64,000 bases of DNA from Nannochloropsis salina CCMP1776 (taxonomy: Eukaryota > Sar > Eustigmatophyceae > Eustigmatales > Monodopsidaceae): positions 97,899 through 161,898 of the forward strand of contig SDOX01000175.1 of the NCBI GenBank assembly GCA_004565275.1, given 5' to 3'. A model generated the notes under the pieces. The model was given only the letters and a program-made list of their open reading frames with translations. It had not been told where the DNA came from and did no database searches. Shown here one piece after another: positions 30,247-41,439 of the stretch; position 1 is the first letter of the stretch; each line of letters opens with the position of its first letter. The translations under genes were made by a program, and so were the position numbers.

Positions 30247-33200
30247 ATGAGCACAAAGGTTGAATGGGAAGAAGTCGTCGACCCGGCCACCCAAAAAACA
30301 TTTTATGTGAATCACCGGACTCAGGAGACCCGTTGGCACAAGCCAAATGCAGCCGTGCCCCTGCCCGCAGGGTGGGAGGAAGCGCGCGACGCCGAGGGCC
30401 GCATTTACTACATTGACCACGCCACTCGCTCAACATCATGGACTGACCCCCGGCGACGCACCAACAGCGGTGGGGGTGACGTAAGGATGTCTCCACGGCC
30501 GCCACCAACCGCCTCTTCCTCCTCCTCGGGTCCGTCGCGACGGGACCACCACCGGCACCGGAGCACGGGGTCTGCCGTGTATAACGAGGACGCTTCTCCG
30601 CCTATCGGCACAAGCATTTCTTCCTCCAGCTCCTCTCCCCACGCCACTAGCGAACGGCGCCACTCCCTCCCGCGTTTGCCCGCCCTCCTGAACCAGAACC
30701 TTCCCTCCTTCACCACGCTCCGTGGCGGCATAGAGAACGGCGCGGGTACGCTGGGCTTGGTAGGCAACAGTGGCTTGGCCATGCCCCCGGCAAATCTGGC
30801 CGAATTCCAAACCTACGATTTGAGCAGCATGAAGGCTTTGAAAGAGGACGAGGTGGACCCCTTCTACGTGCCAGATTCCATGCGCTCCGGCTGCTTCCTG
30901 TGTCAGGTCAAGTTCCAGCTCGTCGTCCGCGGCCGGCACCATTGCCGCTGCTGCGGGGAGATCGTCTGCGACAAATGCTCGCAGGGCAAACTGGTGCTCC
31001 CGCGGGAGCACGAGTCTTTCAAGAAGGGACCCGGGGGGGAGCTCGGGCACCGTGTGTGCGACCATTGCCACGCCCATGTCGCCACCCACGGGAATTTCCG
31101 GTGCATGGTCCGGTACGTGACTACCTTGAGGGCAGGCAAGGAAGCGAGCACGGCCGCCCAGCGCTACGTGGCCCTTCGGCTTCTGGTGGAGGCCCTTGAC
31201 CCGAGCACGCACTGGAAAGGCGACGTGAATCTCGGGAACGACGCCGCCCAGAAAGCTGCCGATTTGGAGACCAGTGGGGGCGCGCCGGCTATCTGCCAAG
31301 CTCTGGCGCCTCTCTTGGACGCAGCGACCGCCCCACTGGCGGTTCAGGAGATGGCGTTGATTGCCCTCGGTCATGTCCTGACCCTGACGGCGCAGCAGCC
31401 GGCGCTCAAGTCCTCCTATGCGGCCCACTTGGCCAACGAATCTCCGGGTATCCTGCCCCGGGTCCTGGACGCCCTGGACGAACCCGCTTTGCAGGAGCAC
31501 GCGGCCCGCGTCGTCTACTACGCGGCGTCGGAGCCCGTCTGTCAGAAGACGCTCCGGCACGTCTCGGCCTGGCCCCGGGTCTTGGACCTGCTGACGAGCC
31601 CGACCGAGGGCGTCCAGCGGTGGGTGGCGGCCTCCGTGCGCCCCCTGGTGGCGGGGAACCGGGCACTGCTCGACTACTTGCTCACGAGCGGGGCCCTCTT
31701 CGTCCTGGGCTCCTTGCTGTGCTCGGATCTGCCTGACGTGCAGGCGCACGCCCTGTCCGCCATCTCCGCGGTGATCCGGACGGCCTCCACGGTGGAGGGG
31801 GAGGAGGAGGAGGAGGGGGAGGAGGAGGAGGAGGAGGAAGGGAGGGAGAGCCAGGGCTACCGGGGGCCCGGGAAGGAGGACACGCTGGCCGTGACGCAAG
31901 TGATCACCATGGTGGCGGACGCGGGGGCCATGGGGGCCGTGGTCCAGTGCATCGCCTCCCACGACCTCCGGGTAGCCACGCAGGCGATCAGCCTCGCCGC
32001 CCTCATGACGCACCAGTCCAAGGTGGCGCGCACCCTCTGGGAGGAAGGCGTGATCCGGGCGGTGGTGGAGTTCTTGACCGCCCACCCCGCGGCGGGGATC
32101 AAGACCGTCCAGTGTGCCCTCGCCATCTTGAGCAACCTTTCCCGGCTGGGGGGGGAGGGGGGCATCGTTCAGGTCCACGCGGAAGGGGGCTTGCGCCTGG
32201 CCCTCCACTACCTGGACAGTCCCGACGTGAGCATCCGCGAGCAGGCCGCGGCCATGCTCCGCTTCTTTTCCCTCCGCCGCGCCTACGCCCTGGAGATCCT
32301 GGAAGCGCCCGAGGGCCTCGTCCGCCTCGCCTCCCACTTGGACCGGGATGACATGAGCATCGACTCCCCCGTCTTCCCCGTGCCGCTCTTCTACAACGCC
32401 CTCCTCACCCTCGCCCAGGTCGCCCTTGCCTGCCCCGAGGGCCACCCCGCCCTCCTGCACGCCCTGCATCGCGGCCTCCTTCCCTCCTGCCTCCCCCTCC
32501 TCCAGGCCCGCAACCCCCACGTGGTCCGACAGACCCTCCGGCTCCTCCACGCCCTGGCCGACACCCACCACCCTAAAATCTCCGTTCTGCTGCTTGCCGC
32601 CCTGGGGTTGGACCAGCTTCCCCCCGCGTCCTCCTCGTCCTCCTCCCCCTCCCTCTTCCTTCCCCTCCTCCAGCTAGTGGGCGCGGAGGATCCGGGCGTG
32701 GTGGAGGCGGTCCTCCTGCTCCTGACCCGCTTGACCGGCGCCTACGCCCCGGTGCCCCCGGAGGAAATGTTTCTCCCACGACCTTCCTCCGGCCCCCGCG
32801 GCGCCTCCCACCCCCACCTGGTGAGCCCCGCGTGCACTGGGGGTCTCGACCCGAGCCAGGGAGGGGGGAGTGGAAGCCGCGAGAAGGAGGAGGGCTGGGC
32901 CTATGTGGAAGACACGGGCGCGGAGGAGGTGCGGCGGGCGTTGGGAATCCCCGCGTCCGACCCCAGCAGGCTCCAATTGCGTCGTCTCATCTGCCAGCGG
33001 GGGCTCCCGTCCCCCTTTCTCCCTCTTTTCTCCCGCTTCCCCCTTCCTCCCCCGGGCCCTGCCCCCCTGGGCACCAGCGCCAATGGGAGACGCCAGGGCC
33101 GCAGTGCCCCGGCTGACCCGCGGGCGCGCCTCATCCATACGGCGGCCTTGCGCTTGCTCTCTGCCCTGGTCGGCGAGAACCCGGCGGGGGCGAGGCGATT

Positions 33201-36200
33201 GGCAGACACAGGAGGCTTGCGGCCCGTGGTTCGGCTGCTTTCCGATCAGGAGGCTTCGCCCTTTCTGACCACGCTGGCCCTGGGCCTTTTCAAGGAAACG
33301 TGCGTGTACGCAGGCCGGACGCCTGAGGTGGAAATTGCGATCGGGGTGGTGGCTCGCGGGCTGCGGAAGGAGGAAGGCGGGAAGGACGCGGGAAAGGAGG
33401 GCGGGCGGGCAGGCGGGCAGGGGGCGCTGGAGGCGATTGGGGTGCTGGAGGCATGCTCGGGCAACACGGCGTGCTGGGCGGCGCTAGCGGAGAAAGCCTT
33501 GCCGGCGCTGATCGAGATCTTGATGGACGAGACAAGCCAGGGCCCGGGGGGGGCTCTCACGGGGTGGGCGATGGCGTCCCCTGAGGCCGGGAGGAGGAGC
33601 AAAGGGCGGGGAGGGAGGGAGGAAGACGACCGGGGTCGAGGCGCGGGCGCCGCGAGCAGGGAGGTCGGGGAAGACGCGGGCGGTGGGGAGGACGATCGGG
33701 CAACCGGGGCCGCGGCCGACACCGCGCGGATGGTACAAGGGGTGCTCTTGATCCTGCAGCGGGTCTCTGTCTTGAGCGCCCACGCCCAGGAGGTGATGCA
33801 CTTGGGGGGGCTCTTCCCCCTCCTCCACCTCCTCTCCGCCGCCGACGCCCTCCTCCTGAACGGACACGCCCCCCTGCTCCTGGATGCCTTGCTCGTCCTC
33901 CACGAAATCTCCCAGCATGAGGTTTGCCGGGAGGGCCCTCTCCGGCAAGAACAGGCAATGGTCCTGAGTCGCCTCTTGGCCCACGTCTCGCCCCTGCCAC
34001 TCCGGGTGGCCGCGCAGGCCTGTGCCTGTCTGGAGCTCCTACTAGTGAAGGCCAGCGAGGTGTCGGAGGCACTGGGGCGGGACCAAGAGGCCGTGCTGGG
34101 CATGGCGAGGGCGGTGGGGGCGAGGGGGGGGGGGCAGGGGGGGACAGCGCCTCGAGCAGGAGGCAGAGGAGGAGGAGGAAGAGGAAGAGGGGAAAGAGGA
34201 CGGGGTCCACAGGGAAACGGAGGAAGAGGAGAGGGCAGCGTCTGGGCAGGAGAGTCGGGCGGCCCATGTGAGGGAGGGTCGGCTGCGGGTGCTCTACCGC
34301 GTGCTGGCGTTGGCGCGGGACGAGGATGCCGGCGTCCTCTGCGACTCTCTCCAGGAGGAGGGCAGCACCGCCCTCCTCCTTTACCTGGCGCGGGCCCGCC
34401 TGCCCGACGTGCCCCCCGCGTCCGCCCGGCGCCTCCAGAGCCGGGCTTGCGAGGGCCTGGCCCGGTGGATCGCGGAGGCCTCGGACCCCCCGCGGGAGGC
34501 GGCCCGCCTGGTGCGCGAGGGCGTCTTGGCGGCGGCAACGGAGCTTCTGTCCGAGGTCCCTGCGGCCATGCCCCTCCTCTCCGCCCTCTCCGACGCCTGC
34601 CCGCCCACCGCCCTCGCCCTCCTTGACCACCTGGCCTTCGTGCAGCGGGCGGTGGCGATGATGGAGGCCGGACGCCCCCCCCCCGCGGTGGCCAATCCCG
34701 TCTCGCACGCCCACCGCGACGCCTCTGCCGCCCTCCACATTCTAGCGCTGGCCGTTTTGGAGGGACCGGAGGGTCCTCGCCGCCTGCACGCGGCGTGCGA
34801 TGCCGGGCGGGTGCTCAACCCCCTCCTTACGAACTTGACTTTGAGGGCCCAGCGCCTCTCGGAGCCCCCCTTTGGCGCCGAGGCCTGGGACGTTCTGCAC
34901 GTCCTGGTGGCGGTCCTGGCCCCGCAGGAGGGAGGCTCGAGTGAGGGCGGGAGGGAGGGAGGGCCAGTGGGGTGGGAGGGGGACAAGGACCGGCTGTTCC
35001 TGCGCGCCTGCCCTGCGGCGGTCTCGGTCCTGCAGGCCGTGGACGGGACGGGGATGGGCCCGGGCAAGTGCACGCTCCGCCGGGCCCGGCTCTTGCTGGC
35101 GCGGGTGAGCGAGAGGCGGGCGGTAGCACAGGTCGTGCTCGGGAAAGGGCTCCTGGCCCGCCTGTTGGCCTCGCTGCAGGCGGCACTGGCGGAGCTGACG
35201 GTGTCAGGGTCGACAGAGGGGGGGGGCGAGGTGGCTTGGTCGATCGCGGTCGACTTCCAGACGCTCCTGGGCCTGTGCGCCGCCTTTCCGAGGCGACTGG
35301 CGGAGGAGGTGGCGGGGGGGAGGGGGGCCGGGAGGGAATGGGGAGGGAAGGGTCTGGCGGTTCTTCTCCAGCTCCTGGCTGCGTGTCCCTGTCTGCCTTT
35401 GCCCTCGCCCGCCCCCTCTCCCACTACCTCCCGGGCACAGGCCGCCACGGTCAGGGAGGGCGTGCTTCACGTCCTGCGTTGCTGTGCAGCCAGTCCCGAA
35501 TCCGCGCGCGGGACGTTGCTGGGGCCTGAAAGAATGCTCATCGAAAGGCTTTCGAGCCTGGTGGAGGAGGTGAGTTCCAGCACCCTAACGGTCATGGCCC
35601 TGCAGCCGCCGACTAGGGGGGCGCGGCGGGCAGGGACCGAGGGGGGAATGGGGGAAGAAAAAGAAAGGAGGGACGGACAGGAGGGAGGGGCGGGGGGAGG
35701 GAGGGAGGTGGTGGAGGAAAGGGTGGAGGAAGGGAACGAGGTCAAGGCCGCAGGCGAGGAGCAGGAGGACGGGGGGCCAGAGGGGGGGGAATCGGATGTG
35801 GGAACGGGAGGAGATGAGGAAGTGGAAGCTAGCAATGGGGAGGAAGGGGCGGAGGTACGAATGGAGGACACGAGGGAGGGCGAGGTGGGGGAAGCACCGC
35901 CCCTAAATGCGGCGGACAGGCTCTTCGAGTGCGCCCTGACACGCGTCCTCAGCCTCCCGCCGCCCGATTCGGAGCCAGGGCGAGTCTTGGTGTTGGCTCT
36001 CGGGGTTCTGGCCCGCCTTGCGAGGGTGGACGAAGCGCGGGCGAGGCTGGGCAAGGCTGTCTTCGCGCAATCCGCCGAAGTCCTGCGGGCCCTCGGGGGG
36101 GGCGCACGGGAAGGAGAGGAGGAAGGGGAGGAGGGGGAGGGGGAATTGAGAGGCAGGGAGGAGCTTCTGTTGGCCTTGGGCAGCCTTATGCAGCCCTTGG

Positions 36201-37933
36201 CCTTGGTGGAAGCGGAGGAGGGGGAGGAAGGAACAGGGGAGGGAGGGAGGGAGGGGGGTCTCGGAGGGAGGGAGGGAGGCGGGCGTGGCCGCCGCCGCCC
36301 GGGCGGTGCTCGCGATCCTCACCAAGAGCCTCGACTTGGCGAGCCCCTCCTCCTTCCCGCCCCCTCCCCCGGTCCTCCTAGCCTGCCTGCGTCTCAGCCG
36401 TTGCCTCCCCGCTCTCGCCCACACCGCGGCCGGCGAAGGCGTGCTTTTGGCCCCAGAGGGCCTGCGATCTCTCCTCCACCTGACCGAGGCCATCGCACGC
36501 TGGTTCATGGCCGGCGGGGGCGAGCCGACAGGGGCGGCCGCACTTGGAGGCCAGGGAGGGCGGAGAAAGGAGGGGGAGGGGCAGCCTGAAACCAGGGAGG
36601 GAAGGGAGGTGGTCTCATTGACAGCGGGGATTGCCGAGACCCTGCTGTCCCTCATGGTGTCATTGTCCAGTAGGGGTGGGCAAGAGGGGAAGCGGCGCCT
36701 GCAGCTCCTGCTTCCCGCCCTTCAGGCGGCGGCGGCATGGGTTAAGGTGCTGGGGCAGGACCAGGTGGAGGCGGAGGGCGGGGGGGAGGGAGCGGGCGGG
36801 GACTACAGAGAAGACGGGCGCGGTAAGGGCTCGGTAGACCCTTGCCCCCCTCGGCCCGTTCCCCACGCCTGCATTCCCGTCGTCGTGGAAGCCCTGCGGC
36901 TTCTGGAACGTTTGTGCCTCCTTAAGTCCGTGCGCCGGGGCCTTGTGGCGCTGTGGCGCGCCGACGCCCTGTGTCTGCGCGGGTGGGTGGCGGGGGAGGG
37001 GGACGAGGGGCTTCTCGGCGAGGGCTTCCGGCGTGTGAGCGAGGCCGTGGGGATGGTGGAGGACGACCCGCGGGAGGGGGAGGAGAGAAGGCAGCGGGCG
37101 CGGGGGCAGGCTCGAGAGGGGGTCGGGGGGGCGGGAGAGAAGAGAGGGCATTGGAAAGAGGAGGGGACGGAGGAGAAGGAGGGAAGGGTGGAAGCAAGAG
37201 GGGACTCAGGGGCAGCGAGCACTTTGAAGGAGGGGTGGGAGGGCCTGGGCCTTGCAGGGGAGACGTCGGGCGCCTCCCGGGGCGCGGGTGTACGGGAAGG
37301 GGGGCCAGACACGCAAGGGGGCCGGGGGCGCGAGAGGGGGAACCGGCGCTTGTCCCTTCCATTGGAGGGCCCCGGGCGAAGAGGCAGGACCCAGGAGACG
37401 CACCGGGAGGGCGAGCGGCGAGACCGAGAGGGCCATCGGGGGGCACGGTCCCTGGCCATCCCCCTCCCCGCGCATCGGCGGACCCGGAGCGCGGCCGAGG
37501 GGGTGGACACCCCCCCGACCCGCCGTCCTATTCCTCCCTGCCCCCCTCCTACCCGTCGCTCCTGACCAACGCACGCCCTCCGCGGGACAGCATCCATCCG
37601 CCCCACCCCCCCTCGTCCTTCTCCCCGTCCTCCTCTCTGTCTTCCTCCTCCCCCTCCTCCCCCTCCTCCTCTTCCTCCTCCTCCTCGCTCACCTCCCCCC
37701 CTCACCAGCCCGTCAGGAGCAAGGACAGCCGGACCAGGGTCAGGCCTGGCCGAGGCACTGCGGCGGATGCCTCCCTTTTAATCCTCTCTCCTCTCGAAGA
37801 GGGCTCCGAGGAGACCGGCTTCGCGGCCCCCTGTGGCGGCTGCGGGGGCTTGTTGAAGTTGCCGGACGGGCACGAGGACTATATGTCCATTCGCTGCCGG
37901 AAATGCGGCGGGAAACTCGCGGTGTGCATGTGA
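30247..37933 (+). CDS. Giant WW-WW-FYVE-ARM repeat protein with C-terminal zinc ribbon
   Basis: Reads for about 2,560 residues from ATG 30247. WW1 is at residues 7-33 and WW2 at 40-68 ([19 protein letters not shown]), both with paired Trp and Pro. The FYVE zinc finger is at ~205-275 with [25 protein letters not shown] and CDHC, and the basic RGRHHCR patch that binds PtdIns3P. Armadillo/HEAT-like helical repeats then run from ~290 to ~2,100, broken by acidic and Gly/Arg-rich inserts. The last 35 residues are a zinc ribbon (CGGCGG...CRKCGGKL). Likely an endosomal scaffold. Frame changes occur at three places: a run of 11 G at 34124-34134, a GGGA repeat near 36240-36288 and a run of 7 C at 37510-37516. 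Each is a one-base shift in a low-complexity tract with no GT-AG intron, so sequencing or assembly error is the simplest reading; a decayed gene is the alternative. Confidence 0.8.
31795..31846 (+). repeat. GAG trinucleotide repeat, poly-Glu insert
   Basis: In-frame GAG/GGG repeat in the ARM region of the WW-FYVE-ARM gene, encoding a poly-glutamate loop between helical repeats. The coding frame is kept through it. Confidence 0.7.
36238..36288 (+). repeat. GGGA tetranucleotide repeat at a frame change
   Basis: Tract of GGGA units in the WW-FYVE-ARM gene. The coding frame upstream ([12 protein letters not shown]) and downstream ([14 protein letters not shown]) differ by one base across it. Confidence 0.7.
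37610..37696 (+). repeat. CCT/TCC repeat, poly-Ser/Pro linker
   Basis: Pyrimidine trinucleotide tract encoding a Ser/Pro linker just before the C-terminal zinc ribbon of the WW-FYVE-ARM protein. Confidence 0.6.
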
Positions 37934-38136
37934 GATGTTAAGGAAGGGAGGACACAGCGCTCTAACCGACAGGGTGGGATTGCCTGACAGTGTGCATACT
38001 TCCATGTGAGTACGAGCGGCAGAAAGGACGCTCCGAGATCTTTCGTCTTAAAGAAAATTGATTAGTCTAGAATTTAATTTTGCTGTAGTAATTTCCTTTC
38101 CCCCCTTGTAAGCCCAGCATCCTTCGTTCCGTCTCC

Positions 38137-38631
38137 TCAGACAATGGCCTCATAACAAGCCCACGCTTTGTGACTCTCCCAAAGCTTGACACAAATGGAG
38201 CCCTTGAAACGCTCTGCCTTGCTCTTGGCCCGATTGGTGCAAAAATGCGCAGCCAAGTCTCGGTGGATGGCACGGCACATGAACTCCGTCGTCGTGTTCT
38301 CCCCCTCGGGGAAGACCTGGTCTAGGTTTTTAAAGTTGTACTTGCTTAGAATGCGGCTCAGCGCCGTGGACGCCTCCCCGATGTCAATTACCCAATTATT
38401 TTTCGGCACCAGGTTTTTACTGCGGAAGGTAACGTCCACGGTGTACGTGGCACCGTGAACATTTTGAGCGGGGCCAAACTGCTCCCCCTTGAATGAATGA
38501 GCAATCATGATGCTGTCCCGGATACCCAGAGAGAAAGGGAAGCCCGATGCAGCATCCACGACGACATTAATGAGTGTTGTTATGACCAGGAAGATGGAGA
38601 AGAGGACAGGTAGCGCCTGATGGTTGTACAT
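38137..38631 (-). CDS. 6-pyruvoyl-tetrahydropterin synthase/QueD-family protein with signal peptide
   Basis: 164 residues from ATG 38631, one exon. The family folds as a T-fold tunnel enzyme acting on 7,8-dihydroneopterin triphosphate. The sequence follows the form seen in actinobacterial homologues: IMIAHSFKGEQFGPAQNVHG then ATYTVDVTF, VIDIGEAS, YNFKNLDQVF, EGENTTTEFMCRAI, and ending KLWESHKAWACYE. Compared with mammalian PTPS the NGHGHNY zinc motif is reduced to NVHGATY, and the catalytic Cys before it is absent, as in that bacterial subgroup. Residues 1-28 (MYNHQALPVLFSIFLVITTL) form a hydrophobic signal peptide or anchor, so the mature protein is probably in the secretory pathway. Substrate is uncertain. 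Confidence 0.85.
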   Translation of the reverse strand: MYNHQALPVLFSIFLVITTLINVVVDAASGFPFSLGIRDSIMIAHSFKGEQFGPAQNVHGATYTVDVTFRSKNLVPKNNWVIDIGEASTALSRILSKYNFKNLDQVFPEGENTTTEFMCRAIHRDLAAHFCTNRAKSKAERFKGSICVKLWESHKAWACYEAIV

Positions 38632-40377
38632 TTTGGTGGGGAAGTGTAATTAAATCGGCGCTAAAGAGAGACGGAGCCGAGGAGGTTACGTCAACGTACC
38701 TTGCCAACCAACATGATACCTGTCGAGCAAGGCGTCCCTTGCACAGCAAATTGCTATATTTCTAGACTGTGTAGATACGAGAAATAATTGAGCAGCAACC
38801 GGCATCGGGACAACAGCGCGGGCGGTGTCCTTAGTTGGTCTATGTGCGGCCCTCCAGGGAGGGGGCAGGAGGTTGAGAGATTGCTTTCCAGTGCGCCCCG
38901 CGCCGCCAAAGCAACGCGAAATCACCGTTTGGAACTGGGCAAATCAAGTCAATTTGCGAGCCGAACATGAAGAAAAAAGCACATGGTGGTCGGCATCATG
39001 CCGTGAACAATTTTGTTCTTTGCTTTTCCCCGTGATTAATTTTCATCTTCTTGGATGTCACATCTTCTTCCTAAACCCCCGCTCTCTTGACCGCAAATAG
39101 ATACACAAGCTAACGGCCTCCGACGAATGAGAAAAAGTCGTACGCGACCCACAGCTTCATTCCCTGTTGCGGTGGTCAGGAGTGGCGAGAAATGCTCTTA
39201 AATACGTGATTGCGAAAACGAAGTAGAATGGGAGGCCCTCTCCTTATACAAGCCATCCTCATGCCCAAATCGGACGCTGCATGTGAGATGGTTGAGTTGC
39301 GGCCCAGTGAAACTTACTTGGCAGGGAGGGTAGGCGTCAAAAGCGGGTGCCATTGCTGCATCCACGTGACCAACCTGGAGACGCGAACACGAAAGTGGAA
39401 AGGAATATGCCATTTAGTTACGAGCCAGAAGGATCTCGTGGGGACAATGAAATTTTGATTGTGAGGCAGCGCGCGAAAAACTTATTCACATTAAAAAAAA
39501 CTTACCAGAGTATAAAAGTGCAGATCCCAGCAGTAATCGTGAATACCACGGCAATCCTGTTCACACGTACGAAATGGGCATTTCAATTGGAATCCGAGCA
39601 CCTTAGAAGTTCCTACTATACAAATGTTTCTGCCAACGTACCCTGCATTGTCCTTGTCGATGTATTTTGTGACCTTCGCGATGTTCGTGAGAACGATTAC
39701 CGTTCCACATATAACAGTCCACGCAATCAGCGCTGAGATGGGCGGGCTTAATGTGGACATGACACCCGGTTGCTCTGCTGCTACCACTGTATTATATGAG
39801 AGTGAATGCACAAGAGGGGCATGCTGAGGTGAAAAGTCGCGGGGAACAGGATGAGGAACGGGTTCGAGGACTACCCACTCCGAATCCCTGTAATTTGAGC
39901 GCTTGAAAATTTTCTGAGGGTTGTCGACTTTGCGAGGCTGTAATGCGCTCAAGACTCAAATGCCATGTCGCCACACCCAAAGATGTGCACGGGATACGCA
40001 TCTCATGATGCAGCCCGTGAATTTGATGTGTGAGAGCAGAGCAACGTCTCCCGGGACGTTTGATTGTGCCTTGGCTTTCCCGTATATCACAGCGCAAGTC
40101 GTACATGCTCTGTTGAGCACGCCGTTACCTGTACGCCCATACAATCCATCGTAGCTTGTAAAGACATACTCGTCGCGACCTAAGGCGCGGCACGTGGGGA
40201 TTGCCCATGTCATTGCGGTCGGGCTGGAAAGCTGATTCCTCTCTTTTGGCCCGAGTCGCCGATTCTCGCCCAGCCCCAGCCCCGACTTAATCAACCTCAC
40301 ACCTCTTGCATGCGACTCAAGTGCAATGCTCACTGCTGCTTGCCCCCCCACCAACACAGACAGGAAGTGGGGAAGGA
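38632..40377. other. Spacer with one weak small-gene candidate
   Basis: About 1.7 kb. On the minus strand an ATG at 39760 opens a short frame with one strong membrane helix (ISALIAWTVICGTVIVLTNI) followed by KVTKYIDKDNAG and a GTACGT donor at about 39641. Downstream, an exon-like piece reads MAPAFDAYPPCQ before GTAAGT (about 39318-39354). I could not connect them in frame convincingly, so I list the region as a spacer with a possible small membrane protein. Confidence 0.35.
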
Positions 40378-40903
40378 ATGGCTCCTGCGGCGGCGGCAAC
40401 ATCTAGCTCCGGTGTCAGTATTCCAGTCCACTACCTCTCCTTCTCGTTCTTGCTTGGTGCTTGCCTCATGCTCGCATTCGTCCTCGGTCCTATCCTCTAC
40501 ATGTTTTTGAGGTGCGTCCCTGCTTCCCTGTGGCGCAAACCCCTGTAGTGATCAAGGTGTCATGTGACGCGTGTACATTTATCACATGCGTCGGCTTTTG
40601 GTACTCCCATGGTCATGTGGCTTATGAGCCTTCCAACAAAGCATGGCATACAACCGTGTGCATAATGCTTTCTTTGAATCAATCTTGTTCCCATTTTTGT
40701 CGTTGTCTTTAAGCCGGCAAAGCGATATATCAGTACATCATGACTATCATATGGGACTCTATTTTGACACTCCGCCTTCGAATATTTCCTCTGCCATCAG
40801 ATCCTTCCAAGGCTGTATTTTATCTCATTATCTGGCATGTCACTTTTTACTTTTTCCCTTCTCGTGTCACAGGACGCGCAAGACAACATTTCGAAGAGAA
40901 TAA
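40378..40903 (+). CDS. Small single-pass membrane protein, two exons
   Basis: Exon 1 is 40378-40511 (MAPAAAATSSSGVSIPVHYL, then a helix SFSFLLGACLMLAFVLGPIL and YMFL). Exon 2 is 40873-40903 (RTRKTTFRRE-stop). The donor GTGCGT and acceptor TGTCACAG join them in phase (AG|G). The product is 54 residues: a Ser/Ala-rich head, one membrane helix and a short strongly basic tail, so probably N-out/C-in by the positive-inside rule. The family is not recognised. Support comes from the clean splice, the sharp helix and the basic tail, not from homology. An unspliced reading would give a 57-residue product ending LWRKPL. Confidence 0.45.
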
Positions 40904-41439
40904 AAACTGGAAAGCAGTACGTAGAACAATGCGCAATATTTATCATGTATATAAAAAAAGAACGAAGGAGTACACATGAAGGGAAAAGTCGCCAGTCTCA
41001 CATCTTTTTGTCACTCTCTCTCTGAGAGCCTTGCATCTCGAACTCGCATGTAGAGGCGTGAAAGGCTTAAGCCATGTGAAGATCTTGTGCGTGAGCCAGC
41101 CTTCATCTGTCCGTCATTTTTCAATACTGTTACTTCTACTTGGTGAGAGAAAGGAACAGTGCACTAAGAGGAAAGGTGTAAGGCAACTCTCAAAAGGTAC
41201 TTCTGTATACCCCATCTCTTTCTTCTTTTCTTAACTGCCATGGTCCACGCACACATTTTCATCGCACGGGTCGAGGACATGGGCAAGGGGAAAAAGGGTG
41301 GGGCACCCCTCCGAGGAAAGGAGGTTCCTCTCTTTCTAGCGCGCGCTTACAGAGCCAAACCAAGACATTAAGTGGTGCGTAAGGTTGCAAAAAAAGTATT
41401 TGACTCGCTCGCATGAAGTATTGCGCCCTCGAAGCCTGC
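40904..41439. other. Convergent 3' spacer, no gene seen
   Basis: AT-rich 3' region of the small membrane-protein gene and of eS12. No coding signal recognised. Confidence 0.4.

Noticed and set aside
30436-32571. 711-codon open frame on the minus strand opposite the WW-FYVE-ARM gene
   Set aside because: Composition is the mirror of a GC-rich coding strand (Gly/Glu/His/Arg repeats), with no domain. The opposite strand has clear FYVE and ARM sequence.
33246-34538. 430-codon Pro/Arg-rich frame on the minus strand
   Set aside because: Shadow of the GC-rich ARM coding region. Low complexity only.
36238-36288. Short intron to explain the frame change
   Set aside because: No GT...AG pair of workable length restores the frame. 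A one-base change in the GGGA tract does.
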